Assembly (NCBI GenBank): GCA_037102815.1
Contig: BTPP01000008.1
Location: 2,542,001 to 2,606,000 of the forward strand
DNA: 64,000 nucleotides
Reading direction: 5' to 3'
Source: Neurospora intermedia
Lineage: Eukaryota > Ascomycota > Sordariomycetes > Sordariales > Sordariaceae
The position numbers and the translations under genes were made by a program. Numbering within the stretch: the stretch's first letter is position 1; each line of letters starts with the position of its first letter. Positions 46,160 to 56,518 of this stretch are shown in pieces. A model generated the notes under the pieces. That model searched no databases. It worked only from the letters and a program-made list of their open reading frames with translations, and had not been told where the DNA came from.

Positions 46160-48152
46160 TCACAAATCCCTCGCCAACCCCCTCTTATAAGCATCCAACG
46201 CCCTGTCCCTTGCCCCTGAATGCTCCACAATCGGCCTCGGATACCCCTTCTCCTCCAACTTCCTCTTGACCTTCTCACTGCCGCGTCCATAAGGGTCATG
46301 GATCTCCCCACCTTTACCCCCCTTCAATTCAGGAAGGTCCCTCAACTCCTCCACCCACTTCCTGATATAATCGCCATCAGGATCAAACTTCTCGCTCTGC
46401 AGCAGCGGGTTAAACACCCTGAAGTACGGTTGCGGATCCACGCCCACTGAAGCAGCGAACCCCCACCCCCCATTGTTGGAGGCAAAGTCCCCGTCAATCA
46501 GGTGCTCCATGAAGTAGCGCTCGCCCATGCGCCAGTCTACTAGCAGGTCTTTGGCGAGGAAGGAGGCGACGATCATGCGCAGACGGTTGTGCATGTAGCC
46601 AGTGGCGAGGACTTGACGCATGGCGGCGTCGATGATGGGGAAGCCGGTGCGTCCCTGAGTCCAGGCCCGGAAGTGGTCGACGTTGTAAGACCACTCGATG
46701 TTGGAGTAGGTGGGTTTGAAAGGTTTGTTCATGCTGCGATGGACGGTGTTAGTGCGAGCTGAAAACCTACTTGGTAACAGGAAGGGGGAAAACGTACCAG
46801 ACATATGGCCAGTGAACCAAAACATGCTTATAAAAATCTCTCCATGCCACTTCAGAAATCCACCTCTGAATCCCCTCGTTCCCGCCATTCAGCTTCTTGG
46901 TATTGTTCCTGTCCCTCGCCGTGCGTATCGCCGTCCTGGCGCTCAATGTCCCCGAAGCAAAGTGCACTGAAAGGTTGCTCGTTCCCTGCATGGCCGGGAT
47001 ATTTCTCCTCTCTGCATACTTGCCGATAGCCTCGTCGCAGAACTTCTCCAGCCTTTTAAGCGCTCCGTGCTCGCCTGCTGGCCATAGAGAGTGGTACCGA
47101 GATTTTTCGTCATCTCGCAGTCTTTTGCCCTCTGGAGCTTCAGGGATAGAGCAAGCGAAAAGATTTTTGTGCTTCTCCTTTGTGCCGGGAGGGTTTGGCC
47201 CAGGCTTTTCGTAAATCTCCAAACACTCCGGGTTTTCTTCCACGTGCTTGATCCACGCTCGAAACCATGGGCTGTAAACGGCGTATTGGCCTCCGCTTCC
47301 GCTTTGCAGTGCTCCTGGCATAACAACGCAGGTATCGTGAGCCACGTCCGCTGCCATCTTCTCACCCTTTTCCCCTTCCGCCAGTAACTTGACCAGCTTC
47401 GCCTCCCTCCTCAACTCATCAACCTCATACTCCATCGCACAAAACAAATGGCTAGCTCCCCAGCTCTTCATCAACTCTTTTATCTTGGTCGGGACCTCTT
47501 TGCGTTTCTCCACCGTCTCCACCCACAGCGGAATCCCCAAATCCTCCAAGTCCGTTTTCAACACTTCCAAGGTCCTTAGCATAAAGTCCACCCTTATGGG
47601 AGCCCTCAGATGCGCTTCTAGGTCCTCCGGACTCAACACGTAGAGACAGATCAAGGGCACCCCGGCCTCCTTGGCTTTCTGACTAGCTAGCCAGAGAGAG
47701 CGATTGTCATGGAGTCGGAGATCCATCTTGAACCAGTGGACTACCGCTTGGCGGACTGGTAAAGACTTGCGCAGGGCGGCAGTCTCAGCTAGTGTGGCAT
47801 AGAGAGTTTCGATAGGCCGGGGTAGTTCATTGTCGTTGTAGGCTTGGGCCCGCGCGTTGGACATTTCATGCGGGTAGAACTTGCGAAGGACAATGCCGTG
47901 GGTTTCGGAGTCCTTGTAAAAGGGGTGTGGTGCACGGAGGGGGTCCGAGGACGTGTTGGGGTTGGTGGGAGGAGCATCGGTGGTGGTTTTGCGCTTCTTG
48001 TCGACTGAAGGGTTGCCATTGACGTGTGAGGTCTGAGGCGGCGCTGAGGCCTTGCGCTTACTGGGAGCCATGGTGGTCTTGAGCTTGAAGTGAAGAGAGG
48101 TCGGCGGGAAGACGCTTGTCTTTGGTGTCAAGGTGCGGATGGTGCGAAACAT
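46160..48152 (-). CDS. phr: Deoxyribodipyrimidine (CPD) photolyase
   Basis: Two exons (48152-46798 and 46733-46160) with a 64-nt intron join in frame at ..WPYVC MNKPF.. to 642 aa from ATG 48152, or 615 aa from ATG 48071. The 615-aa form starts MAPSKRKASAPP and matches the N. crassa PHR protein as I recall it almost throughout, with scattered substitutions. The enzyme splits UV-induced cyclobutane pyrimidine dimers with blue light, using FAD and a folate antenna. The N-terminal Rossmann domain carries VVHWFKMDLRLHDNRSLW; the FAD domain has TSNLSVHFASGTLSARTA, WTQGRTGFPIIDAAMRQ, GYMHNRLRMIVASFL and DWRMGERYFMEHLIDGDFASNNGGWG. The basic segment near residue 53 (KKRKT) could direct nuclear import. 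The 27-residue upstream extension is Arg/Lys/Thr-rich without acidic residues and could be a mitochondrial presequence. Confidence 0.97.
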
Positions 48153-49264
48153 GGAAGCTGTGTGGAAAAAAGGAGAGAGGAAAAAGAATTCATTCTGGCT
48201 TCACCATTGCGACAGCCACAGAAGAACTAGGCACTTCCATAATGCGCGTGAGTGTGATTGCAGAGCGATGATGCGAGGTTGTGTTTGTGCAATCGGATCG
48301 CTCGATCTCTGCGATACGTCATGGTGTAATTGAATCGAGACGGATCGCCCACTCCGTCCCAGTTGCTTTGTTAGCGCATCCCCAGCGGATCTCCAAAATG
48401 CAGGGACATCCGATAACATGCGGTTTTCCATGGCAATTATGGGACGAACGAAAACAATAAGCATGGAGGGAGAGAGACAACTTGACGGAACTTGCCTTTT
48501 TGAAACCGATTGCCCTGCAAACGGACTGGAGTCGTTCCCTTCTCGACATATCAGCACAAGTCACCAGAACAAAACCAAAAGACATAGCAGCCCTGGTGGG
48601 AGATTCAAACCACATCCAAGAGAGCTGGACCTCCAGACAGTGGAAACACAAAACGAATGATCATGACAGCATGTAAGACTCGTATCTGTACCATGACGAA
48701 TCACTCGCTCGTCACAGCCTTTCAAAGCCTCAATATCAATTTGCGGCATGGAAGCTATCGAGGTAGCTCCAGAATCCCCAGCCTCGAGTATTGTAACCCG
48801 GGGAGACTTGTCTAGCCGGGGGATGTGTGTATGTTTTGCTCAATGTCACGGTCGATTGGGTCCGGTGTCATAAAATCGTGTGTAAGATGTTCGGTGTTGG
48901 TGGGAAATCTGTAGACGGACGGTATGTGGATGGAACTCGTTCAGATCATCAATGCCAGTGTATTTTTTCCGAATGAGAAACAATATCCTTCTGACGCCAT
49001 TGAGCCTTTGTCAACCAAAGATGCATTTCCGCAAATCCCAGAGTTCCCAACCCAATGTCGTGGTCCCGCTGCCAGTAGTTGTTCGTCCCAAGTCGTTGCC
49101 TGCTTTTTTCCTACAGGTCGTTCTTGTGTCCAGATCGATCATGTCGGATATTGTCTGAATTGTTGGGTATCATATCAGCAAAATTGCCCTTCGGTCGAGA
49201 TTGTCGATTCCGGGTTTCGAATCTCCGTACCATTGCCTCATTCGTTCAAAAACACTCCAGGCAT
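48153..49264. other. Intergenic region
   Basis: About 1.1 kb upstream of the photolyase gene and downstream of the S21 gene. It includes the GATC cluster described separately. Short frames on both strands carry no domain. Confidence 0.5.
48295..48347 (-). promoter_or_regulatory. Candidate light-response elements upstream of photolyase
   Basis: Three GATC-type sites and one CGATA site cluster within 53 bp: GGATCG at 48295, CGATCT at 48303, GCGATA at 48311 and GGATCG at 48342. On the coding strand the stretch reads GATCGAGCGATCC. The White Collar complex of Neurospora binds GATC-rich elements of this type, and the photolyase gene of N. crassa is known to be light-induced. The cluster is 143-195 bp upstream of ATG 48152. 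Short GATC sites are common, so this is a suggestion. Confidence 0.45.
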
Positions 49265-49607
49265 TTAGCGCTGGGGGTTCCAGACGGCCTTGAGGAGACC
49301 ATCGCGCTGGGCAAGGCGGTTGAGGGAGTCGTCAGACTCGCCCATGGCGCGAACGAAGCCGGAGAGAGCGTAGATGATGTTCTCGCCCTGGATGGCACGG
49401 CCGTTCTCGTCGACCTTGGCGATGGTGATCTGGCAAGAACCGTGGTCCTTGGACTTGATGATGCGGCCCGTCGCAGAGCACTTGCGGGGGACGTAACTAG
49501 ACGAGAATTCCCGTCGTCAGCATTTCACCTCTTTGGAGAAACAAAAAGACAAAAATCAACATGGGGACGGCATACAGGTCGACAATTTCGCCGCGATCGT
49601 TCTCCAT
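49265..49607 (-). CDS. RPS21: 40S ribosomal protein S21 (eS21)
   Basis: Two exons (49607-49576 and 49496-49265) with a 79-nt intron join in frame (..VDL then YVPRKC..) to 87 aa, the standard length of eS21. The sequence [20 protein letters not shown], followed by [17 protein letters not shown] and ending [10 protein letters not shown], is diagnostic for this eukaryote-specific small-subunit protein. It sits at the small-subunit head/platform region and is needed for 18S rRNA maturation in yeast. The gene shares a 546-bp divergent promoter region with SLX4. A longer frame on the opposite strand is an antisense shadow. Confidence 0.96.
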
Positions 49608-50153
49608 TTTGGCTGTCTTTGGGGGTGCTGAGACTGCGGTTGGGGGTGTGTGGTCTGGTGACGAGGAGCGGGCAACAAGCGTAGAATTTCCGACTTGGTC
49701 AACTTGAATTTCGACAACAAAATCGCAGTTTGGTGTGCAAGCCCCAAATGTGGGCTGCCCAGTAACGCGCACGGACGCTTTTGGATGGTTTTTGTGGCTA
49801 GTGCCCCTCCCGATGTGTGGCTGTGGTCTCGATGCTGCCTTCCCAAGTACTTCGTACCTGCACTAACAACAACACCTGCACTGTCAGCTGATAGCGCGCT
49901 GTAATCGCGATCGTGGTCCCTGCAAAGTGGAAGCCGTAGAGGTTCCCATCCTCGTCGCCTTCCAGCTTTGATTTCCACGCGCGGCGTATCGAGTCGCCAA
50001 GTTGGTCCAGCGTCCACCACTAGTAGTAACTGAAGTCACATTTGCGCACTTGCTTCTCTTAGGCCCGGTACCTCTACCTCACCTGCTCCCGCTCTGCACA
50101 TTGGATATCGATGGAGGAGACTGTGTACTCTTCCCATCGCATCACCAGTTCGA
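49608..50153. promoter_or_regulatory. Divergent promoter region of RPS21 and SLX4
   Basis: This 546-bp stretch separates the two divergent start codons and must hold both promoters and 5' leaders. No specific factor-binding site could be assigned. A further upstream intron in the S21 leader is possible but not demonstrated. Confidence 0.5.
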
Positions 50154-53100
50154 ATGGCGCACAATGACACGATAGATATCATCTCCTCGTCGCCCGAGTT
50201 CCCAGACATCAGCGTGCTAGTCGCAAAGGCAGCATCCAAGAAACCAGCGCTGCGAACCGGTAGCAATGCCACACCCATTCCCAGCGATGCAGTTGGGCTC
50301 GGAACCTTCACAAGCGCTGCTAGCATCTGGCACTTGTCGCAGGTCATGGAGGAAGAAAAGCCCGCAAAGTATTCGTCATCTCGGCCAACAGAAAAGACTC
50401 TGACGATAGCAACATCGGTGTCGACAGTAGCGGTTGAAGTGTCAGCAACAACAACGACGGCCGTGTCTGAGGAGAAGCCAGGAAAGAAACCCAGGAAACC
50501 GAGGAAAAAGAAGGACGAGACATCAGCCGCCGCCGACGAAAATGCACCACCTAAACCACCAGCGAGAAGGGGGAGGCCGCCCAAGCAAAAGGGCATCGAT
50601 GGACAACCTGTCGTACCCAAGTCCAAGGCTACGAAACCAGCGGCAAAACCACGGGCTTCGAGGAAGAAAGCTGAGACGGTGAGCAAGCATTTTGCCGCTT
50701 CTGCTCATGCTTCTACGGCCGATCTTCCTGTCCCAGAGGAACCCTCGAAAGACCCCGCTGCGTCGAAGCCTCCGAAACCCATACCCGTACAAAACATAGA
50801 CGAGCCAGTCGACCTAGAACCGGCAGCAAGAAGAAGACTAGATTGGACGCCACCGCCAGATGACAGACCACCACCAGCTGCGGGCAACTCGTCTGTGGTC
50901 AAGGAGTTACCGTCTTCTACGACTGCCCATACCGAACCAGCAGTGGCGTTTGGAAAGCTCTTGGATACATACGGCTGTGAACCAGAAACTATTCAGCCGA
51001 GTGAAGGCACTAAAGGTAATGTACTTGGGAAGAGAAAACTGATCGAGATGGTCGCTACGACTACGACTACGAACACTGCCACAGACAAACCCACAAGTCC
51101 AGAGACGTCCCCAACCAAGCCCAAAGCCCTCAAGAAGAAGCCACGCACAATCACCGACCTAGCAACGGCCGCCTACAGAATGCAAGACCCAGTTGACGAT
51201 TCCATATCGACTGTGGCACCCAAACAAGACACTCTCCTGGGCTACATTGATGTGGAGGACGAGGATGCTGCTATCAAACCAGGTGGCGCCAAGACAAAGG
51301 CCGTTTCCAAGAAACCAGCAAAGGCCCGGGTCTCCAAGAAGAAGCCCGAGCCTCGAAAACAGCTGTTGCTATCTCCCGATAGCGCACTCAGGCAGGTCTC
51401 TGGTCAGAATTTTGTCTTTGGCACTTCCAGCCAGCTTGTGACGGAAGACACCGACCTCCTTCGTGCTTTGCACGAGTCGATGAAGACGGCGGGCAATGCG
51501 CAGGATAGCGATCCCTTCATGTCTAGCCCGGTCAAGTTCAGCAATATTGCTAGCAGGCGCAAGACGGGGAACAACAAGCTTTGGAAGGTTGGAGCCAGGG
51601 ACGAGGACGGCGATCTGCTGGACTTGGAGATCTTTGATCTGACTGAAGCCGTGGAGGTACCGGAAGATGTGGTACAGCAAGCTGACAAACCGGCTGTTGA
51701 TGTGCCTGAACGGGAGGCAAGTCCTCGAAAACAAGTCGAGCGTGAGGCGGAAAGAGCAATCGAAATATTTTCATCCGATCCCGTTGCCACCGAACGACTC
51801 ACGATTACAGGACCCGAAACCCTGATCAGTACACTCTCAATAAAGGGAAAAGAGTCAGTTCGCCGTAATACGAAGCCTCCACTGCCAAATCCTGTTGCCC
51901 CGCCACGAGAAAGGATACCTCACGGAGCACGTCCGCCATCTCGAGATAGTCTTTCTCCTCGACTACGGAGTCCTCAAACGGAAACACCTCCGAGACCGAC
52001 CACACCTCCACGAGTAAGCGCTGTGCTCGACCTCGACTACGACTTCGACGACTACGAACCGCCACCAAGTAACCAAGAACATTACCAGCTCCTTGAGCAG
52101 TCCCAGAAGACCAGCCCTTCCAAGACCCAGCAGCGGAAACAGCAGCAGCAGCAGCAGCAGCAGAAAAAAAGGGACCCTCCACCCCGCCCAAGGTATGAGG
52201 CCTTTACTGACACCCAACTAAGCCGAGAGATCGCCTCTTACGGATTTAAGCCGATCAAGAAGCGCGCGGCTATGATTCGTCTTCTCGAACAGTGCTGGGA
52301 AAGTAAGACGGGGACAGCTACAGGCACAAGCACAGGGCTAGGTAACAATACGTTGCAGGAAGGGACGGGGAGTTTGGAGCCCGCTCACCGATCCATCAAT
52401 TCTGTTGCGGTATCTCCCGACCAAGGGAAAGGCCAAACAATACATGGCGCACATATGCAAGAAGCAAGAGCAGGAATAAAAATGGCTGCGTCCGCTACAC
52501 AAAGACCAAGGAAGAAAGCCGTAGCTGCTTCTGCGTCTGCTCCGCGCACCTCCACCACCGAAAAACCACCAAAAGCAGCAACAGCAGCATCCACATCAAC
52601 AACAACTGCACCATTACCTGTTCTCTCCGCATCAACCTCCAAGCGCCAACGCCGCACCTCGTCATCTCCGATTCGCCCCCGCCCACCCATCCTCGAGATC
52701 CCCGACTCTGATATTGACATCTCCGATTCCGATCCAGTCGCCTCCTCCCCGCCCGTCTCCTCACCCGATGCCTCCCCTCCTGCATCCCAATTCTTCTCCA
52801 CCCCCGAAAAGCACCATCAAGATCACAAACACGACCCGGCAGCAGAAATGTCCCTCATAACAGAGTGTGAGGAGTCCCTCCTGGACATGACCTCCCGCAC
52901 GCCCTCGGAAGCTGATCTCTTCAAACACATAACCGAAGCCATCACCACCGCTCCCCGCACGACCAACCCTTCCGAGCCCTCTTGGCATGAGAGGATCCTC
53001 ATGTACGACCCTATCATTCTGGAGGAGCTGACAGATTGGTTGAATACGGCCGGAAAGGGACTGGATAGAGTTGGGTGGGAAGGATGCGAGGCGGGCACGG

Positions 53101-53186
53101 AGGAGGTGAGAAGGTGGTGCGAAAGTAAGGGCGTGGGGTGGGTATGGAGGGAGGGGAATAGGGGGCAGGTGAGGAAGAGATTTTGA
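50154..53186 (+). CDS. SLX4: Structure-specific endonuclease scaffold subunit SLX4
   Basis: An intronless frame of 1010 aa. SLX4 is the scaffold that activates the GIY-YIG nuclease SLX1 on branched DNA such as stalled forks and Holliday junctions in the nucleus. An AT-hook-like RRGRPPKQK lies at about residue 139 amid Lys/Pro-rich disordered sequence. A small helical block ([20 protein letters not shown] then [15 protein letters not shown], about 679-718) has the SAP-like layout of fungal SLX4 proteins. The C-terminal domain that binds SLX1 is recognisable as [20 protein letters not shown] (about residue 943) followed by [14 protein letters not shown]. Fungal SLX4 proteins are long, divergent and mostly disordered, as here. 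A CAG tract at 52139-52162 encodes poly-Gln. The start ATG 50154 is followed by a short [12 protein letters not shown] acidic motif common in these proteins. Confidence 0.88.
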   Translation: MAHNDTIDIISSSPEFPDISVLVAKAASKKPALRTGSNATPIPSDAVGLGTFTSAASIWHLSQVMEEEKPAKYSSSRPTEKTLTIATSVSTVAVEVSATTTTAVSEEKPGKKPRKPRKKKDETSAAADENAPPKPPARRGRPPKQKGIDGQPVVPKSKATKPAAKPRASRKKAETVSKHFAASAHASTADLPVPEEPSKDPAASKPPKPIPVQNIDEPVDLEPAARRRLDWTPPPDDRPPPAAGNSSVVKELPSSTTAHTEPAVAFGKLLDTYGCEPETIQPSEGTKGNVLGKRKLIEMVATTTTTNTATDKPTSPETSPTKPKALKKKPRTITDLATAAYRMQDPVDDSISTVAPKQDTLLGYIDVEDEDAAIKPGGAKTKAVSKKPAKARVSKKKPEPRKQLLLSPDSALRQVSGQNFVFGTSSQLVTEDTDLLRALHESMKTAGNAQDSDPFMSSPVKFSNIASRRKTGNNKLWKVGARDEDGDLLDLEIFDLTEAVEVPEDVVQQADKPAVDVPEREASPRKQVEREAERAIEIFSSDPVATERLTITGPETLISTLSIKGKESVRRNTKPPLPNPVAPPRERIPHGARPPSRDSLSPRLRSPQTETPPRPTTPPRVSAVLDLDYDFDDYEPPPSNQEHYQLLEQSQKTSPSKTQQRKQQQQQQQQKKRDPPPRPRYEAFTDTQLSREIASYGFKPIKKRAAMIRLLEQCWESKTGTATGTSTGLGNNTLQEGTGSLEPAHRSINSVAVSPDQGKGQTIHGAHMQEARAGIKMAASATQRPRKKAVAASASAPRTSTTEKPPKAATAASTSTTTAPLPVLSASTSKRQRRTSSSPIRPRPPILEIPDSDIDISDSDPVASSPPVSSPDASPPASQFFSTPEKHHQDHKHDPAAEMSLITECEESLLDMTSRTPSEADLFKHITEAITTAPRTTNPSEPSWHERILMYDPIILEELTDWLNTAGKGLDRVGWEGCEAGTEEVRRWCESKGVGWVWREGNRGQVRKRF
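52139..52162 (+). repeat. (CAG)n tract encoding poly-Gln in SLX4
   Basis: About eight CAG units, in frame, encode a Gln run just before the conserved helical block of the SLX4 protein. Likely length-polymorphic. Confidence 0.85.
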
Positions 53187-53741
53187 GAAAATGGGTGGAG
53201 GTTTGCGCTGGCCGATGGAAAGGAGGCCGGGGCGCTGATCTGGAGAGTTCCTTATGATGTTTCTTCGGCGAACTGCCGGACCCACAGCTCCGATCGTACC
53301 GGGACCGCCGGTCAGGTTCACGCAGCTGTCAATGGCATTTGCAAATAAATGGCAACTTGCAGTTAAGAAGATGCAGGCTACCTATGCAAGCTGGACTTGG
53401 TCTTCTCGCAGCCTCCGCTGCCTGAGAAAGTTTTATTCCATGCATAGAGGTACATTATACGCATGTCGCTGTTCATTTTTTCAAGGCCGGCCCTGTGAGT
53501 CTTGGTAATCGGACTTCCGGCATGGCTCTTTATGTTTCCTTTTTTTTCCCGAAATGAACACTCTAGCCTGTTGGAGAAAATGGTATATATTCCTGCCTCT
53601 GGACTGGTTCTGTCTTTCTTCTTTCCCTTCGTTTCGTGTTCCACAACCCAAGTACAAAGACATCAACTTCGAGACTCTATCGAAAAACGTTCATTGTCAA
53701 CGACTACCTTGACCAACTGCGGATTTTCAAAAACCGACTAG
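53187..53741. other. Tandem intergenic region
   Basis: About 550 bp between SLX4 and the secreted repeat protein gene. No gene recognised; it should contain the promoter and leader of the downstream gene. Confidence 0.5.
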
Positions 53742-55120
53742 ATGATGTCTCTCTTCTTCGTTTTGTCATACTTCTTGTTGGCCATGGTGCCAACGGCTTT
53801 CGGGAATCACGAAATGGCCCCGCCTCCCACGTCGTCCCCCTCAGTCGCAAATATATTGGTTGATGGAGACAAGTCGGTTACTCTCAAGGTGACAACCGTC
53901 ACCTATATCAGCGCCAAGAACCCTACCACGGTGGTGCCTATTTTGACTCTGTCGACCGTGGTTGAAGAAATCGCCCAAGAGTCTCTTGCTGTCCTCACCG
54001 TTCCAGCTTCCCCTGCCTCAGAGACTACGAGCGCACTCACGCCATCGGTAAGTACAATTCCGACCTCATCGAGCTCAAGCGGCAGTCAGCGTGGTGCACA
54101 AACCAATACCAACGGTGGAACAACCCACGATGAGCCTTCCCCTATCACATTTGCGAGCAGCGAACACAATGGTGTTGGAGAGCCTACGAGCAGCAGCCAG
54201 CCCGAGCCCGGCCCCGTGACTGTCCATCGGCGCAGTTTACAAAAGCGAAGCCGCCCACTTGGCCTACTTGGGGTGCTGTTGCGCAAATCATGGGATTCGT
54301 GGTTCCTTGGGTGACTGGGCAGCCGGAGGAGGTGAAGGGAACAGGGGCAGTGGCTACGATATCGCCTGTGAAGGGGGAGGCGTTCAAAGCTGCTGAGACC
54401 CCAGTTGAGGCTGCGACGGCCACTCCGGCTGTTGATGTGCAGGCTCAGGCTACCCCAACCTCATCATCTACTGTTGAGGTTATTTCTGCTGTTGATCTTG
54501 TCTCTACTGCTCGCGCTCAGGGTGCTGTTGACGCTCAGGCGACTGTTGACACCTCTACTACCCCTGTTATTGAGACTACCTTTACCGTTCTGGCTACTGA
54601 CGATGCTCAGGATAAGCCTAGTGTTCACGTTCGCGACTGGAACGCCGCCGAACGAACAAGAAGAGTCAGTCCCTCGAACACGTTTACCACTCTCTATGGA
54701 GCCAGAAAGCCGTCCAACCCTACGAACGGTCCCCCCATCACTCGGGCCATACGAGATTTTCCGTTTTTGGGGAAAACAACCCTCGTCGGAACCCGCGAGC
54801 CGTCCAACCCTACAAACGGTCCCCCCATCACTCGGTCCATACGAGATTTTCCGTTTTTGGGGAAAACAACCCTCGTCGGAACCCGCGAGCCGTCCACCCT
54901 GACGCACGGCAATCGAATTCGCGAGAACCCAGACGGAATGAATCCTATCCAAGCCCGCAGCACCTTTTCTACCTCGACCTCGACTGCCCTCCCCCCTGTC
55001 CCGGACGCCGAAACCCCTTCTGCTCTCAACCTGGAACCCAAGGGGAGCGACATGGAGAACAAAGACAAGGCCGAGAATGTGTACCTTGTTTTGAAGAGGA
55101 CAACTTCTGGGATTTTCTGA
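53742..55120 (+). CDS. Putative secreted Thr/Ser-rich protein with tandem 30-aa repeats
   Basis: The best model is two exons, 53742-54047 and 54236-55120, joined in frame across a 188-nt intron with a perfect GTAAGT donor at 54048 and a CGCAG acceptor at 54231-54235, giving 396 aa. If the intron is kept, translation continues through it to a stop at 54312-54314 and yields a 190-aa protein. The N-terminus (MMSLFFVLSYFLLAMVPTAFG) is a clear secretory signal. The middle is Ala/Thr/Val-rich. Two near-identical 30-aa repeats (PSNPTNGPPITR then IRDFPFLGKTTLVGTRE) occupy about residues 261-320, with a degenerate third start after them. No known domain is recognised. Lack of Cys argues against a typical effector. 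Two separate genes remain an alternative reading. Confidence 0.55.
54711..54900 (+). repeat. 90-bp tandem repeat, two copies plus a partial third
   Basis: Units start at 54711, 54801 and (about 10 bp, then diverging) 54891. The first two differ at only a few bases, which implies recent duplication or gene-conversion homogenisation. The period is a multiple of three, so the reading frame is kept. Confidence 0.9.
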
Positions 55121-55268
55121 AGCACGTCATTTGCTTTTTAAATGTTTACTGTGATGACGATGCCAGCGATGAATGGAAGCGTAAGAAGAAAATATATGAC
55201 GACCACTGGATGGTGGAGCCAATTGCGCGACGGCGAAGACGGCAGGTCCCACCCCTGACCCTTCTTCG

Positions 55269-55562
55269 ATGGCCACTACCTCTTTTACCTCTTACTCTAG
55301 CCCTACCTCTACCCCTGCCTCTGCCTCCTCTGCACCGACCCTTGACCAGGACCCGGAACCCCATGTAAAGAGGAGTAACAACACCGACAACACCGACAAC
55401 ATTGACACCAACGAGATGGGCAACATGAATGTGAATGTGTCACGTGCGACGGAAGGCTTCTGGGATAGTGTCGCGGAAGGGGCCCACAAGTTCTTCGATG
55501 GTGTCGCGGAAGGGGCCAGCGAGTTTTTCTGCTGGTTTCTTCCTTTAACTTGTCATCATTGA
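55269..55562 (+). CDS. Small hypothetical protein with 11-aa amphipathic repeats
   Basis: A 97-aa frame starts at ATG 55269, about 150 bp after the secreted repeat protein. The N-terminal part is Ser/Thr/Pro-rich, then an Asn/Asp run follows a KR pair (HVKRSNNTDNTDNIDTNE). The C-terminal part has two 11-aa repeats, DSVAEGAHKFF and DGVAEGASEFF, and ends CWFLPLTCHH with two Cys. The repeats could form an amphipathic helix. There is no signal peptide in this frame; an upstream exon could supply one but I could not find a convincing join. It may be an exon of a larger gene, or not expressed. Confidence 0.35.
   Translation: MATTSFTSYSSPTSTPASASSAPTLDQDPEPHVKRSNNTDNTDNIDTNEMGNMNVNVSRATEGFWDSVAEGAHKFFDGVAEGASEFFCWFLPLTCHH
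55464..55529 (+). repeat. 33-bp tandem repeat, two copies
   Basis: Units at 55464-55496 and 55497-55529 share GTGTCGCGGAAGGGGCC. They encode the 11-aa repeats of the small ORF and keep its frame. Confidence 0.8.
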
Positions 55563-56518
55563 TGGCAGCATAGCGGTTGAATCGGAGAGATGGACTGCAG
55601 GCAAAGGGAGGGGTGGGGGAAAAGGCAGCGGGCATGCATGCGCTGGGAACAATCGCAGATGAAGACACAACCAAGGGTAACTGGAACATGAAGGGAAGTG
55701 CGAATCTCTTGATTGGCAACTAGAGGTAAGAGGTAGTAGCTTGCGCCCTATTGAGGGCACTGCTACCTACCTCCATTGGAGTCTGCCACATTGAGGTGGT
55801 AATGCCCCTGGGATATAACGACGAGGACTGGTGTATGTTTGATTTGATCACTTGTGGGAATACAGGTTACATGCAGGATGCAGGCTTGGGGAGTTGAGCC
55901 GCGTGTGACCATGTGCTCTTTGGAAAACGGAATCTGCGACTTGCTTGACTTTTAGTTTGGTTTATCTGAAGGACACGGAGAGCTTGCAGTGCCCTGATTT
56001 TGAGACTGACGAAGAAAGATTGGATTCATGTATTACAAGGGCGAAAGCTCAAGTGTACCTCTAGCGAATATGATTTCGAAAAGAAAAAAAAAATTAGGTA
56101 AAAAAAAAAGGTTCTCATACACTACTAGTATGTGGGCTCAAAGTCCTCTTTCTTTGTGTTACTGACATGTAGGTTGCCACCTGCCTACCTCTAGGTATGT
56201 ACCGCGCCATTGAGGCAGGTTTAGGTAGTGCAAACTAGAAGACTGTCATTCTTCCCCACACAAAAGATGGAAAGACAGGACACTGGCAGTGATCTTGTTG
56301 ACATTCAGGTTTCATTTCGCTAAACACAGTGTGCTATCTCGACTAAGTTCTCTGTAAAATGGAGATTACCTATTCGGAACCATATATCGGCGTACCTTTC
56401 TGTGATTCAAAGACACTTCCATGCTGTTCTACATCTTTGAGCGTTGAGACGTTCCCAATGCCTTACACGGCCGGATTCCTTCACGTACCAGTTGACGTCC
56501 GTGTGCTCCCTTCAGACA
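55563..56518. other. Intergenic region
   Basis: About 950 bp between the small repeat ORF and the first DUF7918-type gene. It holds A-rich runs at 56084-56111 and CCTCTAG motifs at 56056 and 56184. No gene recognised. Confidence 0.5.

Noticed and set aside
49079-49684. 201-codon plus-strand frame over the S21 gene
   Set aside because: Antisense to the eS21 exons; the sense product matches the family end to end.
53742-55562. Ribosomally made cyclic peptide (dikaritin-type) precursor cluster
   Set aside because: The secreted repeat protein has repeats and a signal peptide but lacks regular KR-flanked cores, and no UstY-type (DUF3328) oxidase gene is nearby.
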